Assembly (NCBI RefSeq): GCF_014201735.1
Contig: NZ_JACHFE010000003.1
Coordinates: forward strand, 310,001-374,000
DNA from: Marinobacter oulmenensis
Lineage (GTDB): Bacteria; Pseudomonadota; Gammaproteobacteria; Pseudomonadales; Oleiphilaceae
Direction of reading: 5' to 3'
Length of the DNA: 64,000 bases
Part shown: positions 18,723 through 26,195 of the stretch, one piece after another
Layout of the letters: every line of letters starts with the position of its first letter
Numbering within the stretch: position 1 is the first letter of the stretch
Translations under genes and position numbers: made by a program
The notes under the pieces: generated by a model
The model's input: the letters and a program-made list of their open reading frames with translations, nothing else
What the model was told of the DNA's origin: nothing
Databases searched by the model: none

Positions 18723-19854
18723 AGATGATCCGACCCTGTCCCAATTGCTCAATGCCGAGCAGCTCTCCCGACTGCACCAGTGTCTGAGCAAGCTGTGCCG
18801 TGAGCCGGTCATGCTGACAGAGGCCCATCCGGGCAATGACGCCACAGCAGTGGAATTCAACCTCGACACCGTAGGCTGGCTGTCTGGAGGGCAGGGGCCG
18901 CAGGAACGCGAAGCCGCCGCCGACCTGGTGTCATTCCTGATGCTGTTCATTGGCAAATACCGATTGGCCGCCAATCTGCACCATGACACCACCGAAGCCA
19001 GTTACGCCGAACTGCAGCGCCAGAACGAAGCACTCCGAGAATCAGAGGCCCGGTATCGGGAGCTGTCCAACCAGTTGCAGCAGAAAGTGGATGAGCAGGT
19101 CGGCGTGATCCGCCAAACCCAGCAGGAGCTGTATGAAAGCGCCCGGATGCGGTCCGTTGGCCAACTGGCTGCCGGAGTGGCCCACGAAATCAACAACCCC
19201 ATTGGCTTTATCAGCAGTAATCTGCGGGTAGCACGGGACTATGTGAAGGACATCCAGGCCATGCTGCCGGACTCCGCTGAGAATCGGGAACTGGCCACGG
19301 ACTTCCATGACCTGCTGAATGAATCCATTGAAGGTACCAGCCGCATCGCCGCCATTGTGACTGATCTGAAAACGTTCTCCAGCATTGACCAGGCTGACTA
19401 TACCCGTTGCAATATCAGAGCCCTGCTCGCCAGCGCCATTCATCTTGTCCAGACCGAATACGACCACCGGTTGCGCATCACAGAGCAGTTGCATGACATG
19501 CCGGAGATCTCCGGCCACCCCTCAAGACTGTCACAAACCTTTTTCAACCTGCTCGATAATGCCGCGCAGGCTTTAGGCAATAGTGAAACCCGGGACAATA
19601 GCCGTATTCTGGTAAAGGCCCTGGCACAGAATGACCGCATCCAGATCACTATCCAGGACAACGGTTGCGGCATCCCCGACAGCCACCGGCCGCGAGTATT
19701 CGATGCCTTCTACACCACCCGCCCCGTCGGCTCGGGCACTGGTCTCGGACTGACGGTCGCCCAGGACACGGTGCGTGCCCATGGCGGCCAGTTGCAACTA
19801 CACTCCCGTGAAGGCGCCGGTACGCGGGTGTTGTTAACGCTACCGATCAGTTAA
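18709..19854 (+). CDS. Soluble sensor histidine kinase (second of two related kinases)
   Basis: Cytoplasmic kinase of 381 aa. Residues 1-100 are an unassigned N-terminal region; a coiled coil spans about 100-145 (ELQRQNEALRESEARYREL). The H-box is AAGVAHEINNP, almost identical to the kinase at 15285. N-box NLLDNAAQAL and GSGTGLGLTVA complete an intact catalytic core. ATG 18709 lies inside the end of the GTPase gene (14-base overlap), and a longer in-frame reading from 18595 would overlap it deeply, so it was not used. Likely phosphorylates one or more of the KPW-type REC domains encoded nearby. Confidence 0.9.
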   Translation: MDTFEDDPTLSQLLNAEQLSRLHQCLSKLCREPVMLTEAHPGNDATAVEFNLDTVGWLSGGQGPQEREAAADLVSFLMLFIGKYRLAANLHHDTTEASYAELQRQNEALRESEARYRELSNQLQQKVDEQVGVIRQTQQELYESARMRSVGQLAAGVAHEINNPIGFISSNLRVARDYVKDIQAMLPDSAENRELATDFHDLLNESIEGTSRIAAIVTDLKTFSSIDQADYTRCNIRALLASAIHLVQTEYDHRLRITEQLHDMPEISGHPSRLSQTFFNLLDNAAQALGNSETRDNSRILVKALAQNDRIQITIQDNGCGIPDSHRPRVFDAFYTTRPVGSGTGLGLTVAQDTVRAHGGQLQLHSREGAGTRVLLTLPIS

Positions 19855-19864
19855 AGGAAGCCAG

Positions 19865-22111
19865 ATGGCCAAACGCTACGCCTCACTGTTTTACGGCAAA
19901 GACGCCCATGCCAGCGATACCCGTTATCAGGAGCCCCAAAGGGCTCCCTATCGCTTGCTATTGGTCGATGACGAGCCGAACATCCTGGCCTCCCTCAAAC
20001 GGGTGTTCCACCGGGAAAACTATGAGCTGCTGTTTGCTGCCAGCGGTGCCGAAGCGCTTGCGATCATGGAAAAACAACCGGTCGAACTGATCATGACCGA
20101 TTTCATGATGCCTAGCATGAACGGCAGCGAACTGCTACGGGAAGTGCGCGAACGTTGGCCCCAGACCATCCGGATCATGCTGACCGGCCACGCTAATACC
20201 GACGCGGTCATGGGCTCGATACGGGACGGCGCAGTGTACCGTTTCATTCTCAAACCCTGGAATGACGACGACATTCGCCTGACCATCGCACTGGCGCTGG
20301 AACAATATGAACTGATCCAGCGTACCCGGGCACTGGAACAGCAAACGGAAAAACAAAGCAAGGACCTGGACACTATCAGCAAGCTGACGGCCACAAACCG
20401 GAGCCAGTTGGCCATCCTTCTGCATAAAAAGGGCTGGCTAAACGCCCAACAGATCCAGCAATTGCACCGGGAAATGCAAAGCAGAAAAAACCCGGTGGTT
20501 CGCACTCTGCTCAAACATGACTGGCTGGACTTCCGGAAAGTCTTCGAGCTGCTGCGTGACGACATGCTGTTCGAAGAAGTGGATTTGCGGGAATTCCAGC
20601 CAGACCCGAGCCTGCTGTCCCTGATTCCGCATAACATCTCTACCCGTCAACTGGTTCTGCCGCTCAGGGTTACCGGCCAGCGTCTGCGCCTGGCCATGGT
20701 CGACCCCATGGACGTCAACCTGATTGATGAACTGGGTTTCATGACCGGTTACACCATCCACCCGCTGTTATGCGAAACCAACCAGATGCAGGCCAAACTG
20801 GCGGAGATTTTCGGGGAAACCCAGGATCTGGATGACATTGCCACCAAGGTCGGCACCGATGATCCCTACGAAGGCATCGAGATCGTCCTGGACGACGACT
20901 CTGACCAGGAATCGCTGGAACAACTGCTTGGCAGTTCAGAGGAACCTCCCGCCATTCGCCTAGTTAACGCCATCATTCTGGAAGCCCTGCGACTGGGCGC
21001 CAGCGACATTCACATTCACCCCCGCACAAAATCCCTGGTGGTGCGCTATCGGATAGACGGCGTGTTGCAGGACAAGATCCACATTCCCACCAACCTGCTG
21101 ATGTCGGTGGTATCCCGTATCAAGGTGATGGCTGAACTGGACATCACCGAACGTCGACGCCCCCAAGACGGACGCATCACTGTGAAAACCCCAATGCGCA
21201 TTGTCGATTTGCGTATCTCAACCCTCCCTACCATCAACGGTGAAAAGGTGGTGATGCGGGTACTGGAGCGACAGTCATCCGCCCAGTCACTCGGGGAACT
21301 GGGACTTTCCGAACATAACCTGAAGCGCCTGATGCATGTGGTTGCCAAGCCCCAGGGGATTATCCTGGCCACAGGCCCAACCGGCAGCGGGAAAACCACC
21401 ACGCTATACGCCCTGCTTCAACACAACGCCACCCCGGAACGCAACTATGTCACCATTGAAGACCCGGTGGAGTTCCATGTCGACATGGCAGGCCAGGTTC
21501 CGGTAAAAGACCGCATCGGCCTGGATTTTGCCAGTGTGCTACGGGCGATACTCAGGCAGGACCCGGACGTCATCCTGCTTGGTGAAATCCGCGACCAGGA
21601 AACAGCGGATGTGGCATTTCACGCGGCAATGACCGGGCACCTGGTTTATTCCACCCTGCACACCAGCTCCGCATCAGCGACGGTCGCCCGGCTCCTCGAC
21701 CTGGGACTCAAACCTTACGTGGTTGCCTCCGCCCTTGAAGCCATCATTGCCCAGCGCCTGGTGCGCCGCATCTGTCACCACTGTCGTGAGGAAATATCGC
21801 CGCCCACCGACGTCCTGGAACAGCTTGGTCCACAGTTCCTGTCGCCCGAGCTGACCTTCTATCGTGGCCGTGGCTGCGAAAGATGCCACAAGGGATATCA
21901 GGGAAGGGTCGCCCTGCATGAAGTCCTGACCATGGACCACACCCTTCGGGCCGCCATTACCGAAGGCGCCAGTGCCATGCAGATTGAAAAACTGGCCCTG
22001 GAGCAGGGCATGCGAGTGTTGCTGGATGACAGCCTGGAAAAACTGGCCGACGGCGTCACCACGCCGGAGGAAATACTCCGGCTATTGGGGCCACAGGTGA
22101 TTCATGGTTGA
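19865..22111 (+). CDS. REC-GspE/PilB fusion: response-regulated type II/IV secretion ATPase
   Basis: Protein of 748 aa with an unusual layout. Residues about 28-145 are a REC domain (LVDDEPNIL, acceptor TDFMMPSMNG, LKPWNDDDI). Residues about 180-325 resemble the GspE/MshE N-terminal domain, which in MshE binds c-di-GMP. Residues about 360-745 are the hexameric ATPase: ASDIHIHPR, Walker A GPTGSGKTTT (about 504), Asp box, Walker B VILLGEIRD (about 566) and His box TLHTSSA. The zinc tetracysteine pair CHHC (about 637) and CERC (about 670) is intact. Should power pilus-like assembly or secretion; the REC suggests phosphorylation-controlled activity. No other pilus gene is in this window. Confidence 0.9.
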   Translation: MAKRYASLFYGKDAHASDTRYQEPQRAPYRLLLVDDEPNILASLKRVFHRENYELLFAASGAEALAIMEKQPVELIMTDFMMPSMNGSELLREVRERWPQTIRIMLTGHANTDAVMGSIRDGAVYRFILKPWNDDDIRLTIALALEQYELIQRTRALEQQTEKQSKDLDTISKLTATNRSQLAILLHKKGWLNAQQIQQLHREMQSRKNPVVRTLLKHDWLDFRKVFELLRDDMLFEEVDLREFQPDPSLLSLIPHNISTRQLVLPLRVTGQRLRLAMVDPMDVNLIDELGFMTGYTIHPLLCETNQMQAKLAEIFGETQDLDDIATKVGTDDPYEGIEIVLDDDSDQESLEQLLGSSEEPPAIRLVNAIILEALRLGASDIHIHPRTKSLVVRYRIDGVLQDKIHIPTNLLMSVVSRIKVMAELDITERRRPQDGRITVKTPMRIVDLRISTLPTINGEKVVMRVLERQSSAQSLGELGLSEHNLKRLMHVVAKPQGIILATGPTGSGKTTTLYALLQHNATPERNYVTIEDPVEFHVDMAGQVPVKDRIGLDFASVLRAILRQDPDVILLGEIRDQETADVAFHAAMTGHLVYSTLHTSSASATVARLLDLGLKPYVVASALEAIIAQRLVRRICHHCREEISPPTDVLEQLGPQFLSPELTFYRGRGCERCHKGYQGRVALHEVLTMDHTLRAAITEGASAMQIEKLALEQGMRVLLDDSLEKLADGVTTPEEILRLLGPQVIHG

Positions 22112-25100
22112 GTCACGGAATCTGACAGCTTTCTGGTTTTGTGCGACGCTCGCCCTGTCCATCACCATGGCCGCTCTGGGCGCAACCATCCTTTTTGACG
22201 CCGCCACTTTGGAACCTGCCACCGGAAGCCACATCAACCTCCGACCGGGCGGAGGTGTGTTGTCTGTCATCCTGGGAGCCGCTTTCATGGCTCTGGCATT
22301 TCAGGCTGGAAGACTGGCCACTGTGCTGGCAATCTCTGCGCTAGCCCTGGCTTCCGTGCTGGCTGTATTGCCCTATTACGAGGTCAGCACCGCCGTCGCC
22401 GGTTTTGCCGTCACACCGCCATTCTGGGTCGTTACAGCCCTGGTGGCCACTGGCATTGTGGCTGCTATCGGTTGGCCGCAGTACCGGATCCCGGGTGTGC
22501 TGACCGGCCTGGCCAGTACCCTACTCGGAATGATGTCGCTGCTTTCCAAATGGCTTCCGGAACTGTCGGCCCTGAGTCTCGGTAGCGTTCCCGAGTCCAC
22601 GGTTGTGGTCAGCCCGCTGGTCATGCTGGCGGGTGCACTCCTGCCTTTCCTGCCGCAGGTCTTCCGCCGTACCGTTCAGGTGCCTCGACAGGGGCCCATC
22701 GTTATTGGCGCTATCGCTATCGTGATCACCACATTCAGTTGGCATTTCCTCAGGGTTCAGCACAGTGAGTACCTGATGCAGAGGGCCAACGCACTGGCGG
22801 ATCAACTGGAAGCGACAAGCCTGTCAGCCTATCAGGACAAACTGGCTCTAATCCGTCGCATGTCCGAACGCTGGGAACTCCTCGACACCCTGCCCTCCAC
22901 ACTCCTATGGCAACAGGAAGTATCCAGTTACCTTCGGGACCACCCGGATCTTCGACTGATGGCTATTATCGACCCTCAAAGCGGGCATGCCCGAACGCGG
23001 GCACGCAGCACCGACAGCCTGGCCTGGCTTAATGACCTGCTGCACGATTCCGGTTTTGCCGACTGGCAGGAGCATGTTCTGGGTTCCGGTAGTGTGCATC
23101 TTGGCCAGCCTCGTCTCTCGGGCCAGGGCCAGGCACTGGCAGCCATTGGAATGCCGGTTGATATTGCCGACGGGAAGACCAGACTGCTCATGGCCGTGGT
23201 GGATATGAGCCGGGTATTTGAACAACTGACCCGCCATCTGGATCAGGATATGAATGTTCGAGTTTACGCTCGGAATATTCCCGTGTTCGAGTTTCCGCCA
23301 GAACGGAGCCTACCTGACAACCAGGCGCCCATTCACCTGCTGACGCGCACGGTCAAAGCGCAACATGACACCCAGTGGACCCTCGACATCAGTATACCGG
23401 AGGGTGTCGTCCCCCCGGGCGATCTCTATCTGCCACCCTTGGTGCTGTTCAGCGGGCTGGGGTTGAGCTTTCTCGTGATGCTGATTCACCTGTTCTGGCG
23501 GGAATCGGAGCAACGTTCAGAATCCCTCGAATCACTTAATCAGGTTCTCAACTATCATTTGGATCAGGAACGCTCACTGCGTCAAACCAATGAACGCATC
23601 CTGGAGTATTCCCGGGATCTGCTTTGTTCCATCGGCAAGGATGGCCGTTTCCTCCAGGTCAGCCCCGCCAGCGAGGCACTCCTGGGCTATCGGCCGACTG
23701 AGCTGATCGGAACACACTACCGGGACCTCCTGGCCGGGGATAACCGCCTTGCAACAGAAGATGAAATCCGTCTGCTGCTTAATGGCAAGCAGGGTCGGGC
23801 AACGGGATTCCGTACCCGTCTGAGCCATCGGTCAGGGCAGGTTGTGACCGTTGCCTGGAGCGCCGAATGGTCCTCTGAGGACGAGGCACTGTTCTGCGTG
23901 GGGCGGGATATATCCAACGAGCTGATGGCGGAGACACTGACCCGGGAGCGCGACCAGTTCTTCTCACTGTCACCTGACATGTTCTGCATTGTGGACCTCA
24001 ACACCCTGTTCTTCGAGGTCAACAACACCTTCGTGGAGACTCTGGGCTACGACCGGGAAGACCTGATTGGCACCTCCTATCTGGAGTTAATTCACCCGGA
24101 CGACCACCACCTGGCCGCCAACGCCGTAACCTCTCTACTCAATGGCCATCAGGTGTTCGATCTGGTACTGCGATTGCTCGACCGGGACCGTTCGGAGCAT
24201 TGGCTGAATATCAACGCCATCCTCAGCGCTGACGAGCTGATCTACGTGGTAGCCCGGGACACCACAGAGCAACGGGTGATTGAGCAGAAGCTGCGAGAAA
24301 GTGAAGCGCTACTGAGGATGGCGGAACAGGTGGCCATGCTTGGCGGCTGGGCGCTGGACCTGGAGACCGGCAACTCCACCTGGTCCGATGCTGTGTGTAT
24401 CATCCACGATCTGCCTGCCGGGCGGGTTCCAGCCCTGGAGGAAGCCATCCGCTATTACATTCCTGAACATCGGGAATCTATCCGTCTCGCCATCCAGACA
24501 TGCATCGACACCGGCATGCCCTTTGACAAGGAACTGCAGATCCGGACCGCTCAGGGCCGACTTAGGTGGGTTCGTGCCATCGGCCATCCAGTCAAGGATG
24601 ACAACGGCAGGATCACACGCCTTCAAGGGGCTCTACAGGACATCACCGCATCGAAAAGGGCAATGGAACAGATCAAGCGATTTGCCGAACGCCAGGCGAC
24701 CATCTTCGAGAGCATTACCGACGCCTTTTTCACCCTCGATCGCAATTGGTGTTTCACCTATATCAACCGTCGCTCCGAAGAGCTGCTGAGACAATCACGT
24801 GATGAGCTTCTCGGATACAATCTCTGGGAGATGTTCCCCGGCGCCCTGGGCACCGAATTCGAACGCCAATACCGGCACGCCATGGAAACCGGGGAGTCCG
24901 TCTCCTTTGAAGGCTATTACGAGCCTCTGGACAATTGGCTGGAGATCAGCGCCTACCCCTCTGAAGAAGGTCTTGCTGTCTACTACCGGAGTATCCGGGA
25001 GCGCAAAGAGGCCCAGTGGCAGTTGGAAGCCACGCTTCAGGAACTCGAGCGCAGCAACCGGGAACTGCAGGACTTCGCCTTTGTGGCATCACATGATCTT

Positions 25101-25727
25101 CAGGAGCCATTGCGCAAGATACAGGCTTTCTCCGACCGGCTGATCACCCGATCAACCGTCCTCGGCGAGCAGGAAAGAGACTACCTGCGCCGCATGCAGT
25201 CAGCAGCCGGGCGCATGCAGAACCTAATAGACGACCTGCTCAGCTATTCCCGGGTCACCACCCGTGCCAAGCCCATGGCCTCCTGTAATACCCGGCAAAT
25301 TCTGGGGGAAGTGCTGCAGGATATGGAAACCGCCATCGGCAGGGAGCAGGCTCAGATCCGGATTGACGACCTGCCGGACACTCATGGCGACCCAACGCAA
25401 CTGCGCCAGGTCTTCCAGAACCTGCTTAGCAACGCGATCAAGTTTCATGCACCTGAGCGCACTCCCGAGATCCATATCCATGCCGGTGATCTCTCGGAGG
25501 ATAGCTGGACCCTGGTCGTCGCCGATAACGGTATCGGCTTTGATGAACGCTATGCGGAAAAACTGTTCCTCCCGTTTCAGCGGCTACATCAGAACGCCGG
25601 CTATGCCGGCACCGGTATCGGCATGGCCATCGTCAAGAAAATACTCGACCGTCATCAAGCGACGGTTTCCGTCAACAGCGTTCCCGGATCCGGAACCAGC
25701 TTCCGGATCCGTTTCAAACGTGGTTAG
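22104..25727 (+). CDS. Large membrane sensor kinase: 7TM, periplasmic domain, four PAS, HisKA/HATPase
   Basis: Protein of 1207 aa. About seven hydrophobic segments lie in residues 8-215, then a periplasmic region of about 220 residues (CHASE-like position), then another TM at about 440-465. Four PAS domains follow at about 497-610, 614-728, 730-855 and 859-970. The kinase core has FVASHDLQEPLRKI (His near 995), NLLSNAIKF and GTGIGMAIVKKI. The phytochrome-type DLQEPL H-box often pairs with small Rcp-like REC proteins, and exactly such a protein is encoded nine bases downstream. Overlaps the REC-ATPase gene by eight bases. The signal sensed is unknown. Confidence 0.88.
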   Translation: MVESRNLTAFWFCATLALSITMAALGATILFDAATLEPATGSHINLRPGGGVLSVILGAAFMALAFQAGRLATVLAISALALASVLAVLPYYEVSTAVAGFAVTPPFWVVTALVATGIVAAIGWPQYRIPGVLTGLASTLLGMMSLLSKWLPELSALSLGSVPESTVVVSPLVMLAGALLPFLPQVFRRTVQVPRQGPIVIGAIAIVITTFSWHFLRVQHSEYLMQRANALADQLEATSLSAYQDKLALIRRMSERWELLDTLPSTLLWQQEVSSYLRDHPDLRLMAIIDPQSGHARTRARSTDSLAWLNDLLHDSGFADWQEHVLGSGSVHLGQPRLSGQGQALAAIGMPVDIADGKTRLLMAVVDMSRVFEQLTRHLDQDMNVRVYARNIPVFEFPPERSLPDNQAPIHLLTRTVKAQHDTQWTLDISIPEGVVPPGDLYLPPLVLFSGLGLSFLVMLIHLFWRESEQRSESLESLNQVLNYHLDQERSLRQTNERILEYSRDLLCSIGKDGRFLQVSPASEALLGYRPTELIGTHYRDLLAGDNRLATEDEIRLLLNGKQGRATGFRTRLSHRSGQVVTVAWSAEWSSEDEALFCVGRDISNELMAETLTRERDQFFSLSPDMFCIVDLNTLFFEVNNTFVETLGYDREDLIGTSYLELIHPDDHHLAANAVTSLLNGHQVFDLVLRLLDRDRSEHWLNINAILSADELIYVVARDTTEQRVIEQKLRESEALLRMAEQVAMLGGWALDLETGNSTWSDAVCIIHDLPAGRVPALEEAIRYYIPEHRESIRLAIQTCIDTGMPFDKELQIRTAQGRLRWVRAIGHPVKDDNGRITRLQGALQDITASKRAMEQIKRFAERQATIFESITDAFFTLDRNWCFTYINRRSEELLRQSRDELLGYNLWEMFPGALGTEFERQYRHAMETGESVSFEGYYEPLDNWLEISAYPSEEGLAVYYRSIRERKEAQWQLEATLQELERSNRELQDFAFVASHDLQEPLRKIQAFSDRLITRSTVLGEQERDYLRRMQSAAGRMQNLIDDLLSYSRVTTRAKPMASCNTRQILGEVLQDMETAIGREQAQIRIDDLPDTHGDPTQLRQVFQNLLSNAIKFHAPERTPEIHIHAGDLSEDSWTLVVADNGIGFDERYAEKLFLPFQRLHQNAGYAGTGIGMAIVKKILDRHQATVSVNSVPGSGTSFRIRFKRG

Positions 25728-25736
25728 GAGAGCAGT

Positions 25737-26195
25737 ATGACCACTAACGCAAACAACCCGCTCGTTCTCATTGCCGAGGACGACCCAGACGACCAGTTGA
25801 TGCTCCGGGACGCATTCCGTGAACGCTGCGGCAACTGCCAGCTCTGCTTTGTGAACAATGGCGTGGAACTGATGGATTTTCTGTCCGGGTCACCCACACA
25901 AACCATCGGGCATGATCCACTGCCGGCATTGCTGTTACTGGATCTCAATATGCCATTCAAAGACGGCCGCCAATCCCTGACCGAAATCCGGGCCAACAAT
26001 CGCTTCCGAGGCATGCCAACGATCATTCTGACCACCTCCCGGAACGATGAGGATCGCCAGTACTGCCTATCCAGCGGTGCCGATGGTTTTCTGGTCAAGC
26101 CGGCCCGCTATACAGAATTATTGGCGCTCGTGGATTCCTTTCAGGCCTACCTGAATTGCTGCAACCCCGACTGTCAGGAGGGTAGCCATGACTGA
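25737..26195 (+). CDS. Rcp1-type single-domain response regulator
   Basis: Protein of 152 aa consisting of a REC domain: IAEDDPDDQLM, acceptor LLLDLNMPFKDG, TTSRNDED and LVKPARY. The inserted loop and EDDPDDQ signature are typical of the group partnered with DLQEPL-type kinases such as the one just upstream. No output domain. It overlaps the next gene by eight bases. Cysteines near the C-terminus (LNCCNPDC) are unusual for the family. Confidence 0.9.
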   Translation: MTTNANNPLVLIAEDDPDDQLMLRDAFRERCGNCQLCFVNNGVELMDFLSGSPTQTIGHDPLPALLLLDLNMPFKDGRQSLTEIRANNRFRGMPTIILTTSRNDEDRQYCLSSGADGFLVKPARYTELLALVDSFQAYLNCCNPDCQEGSHD

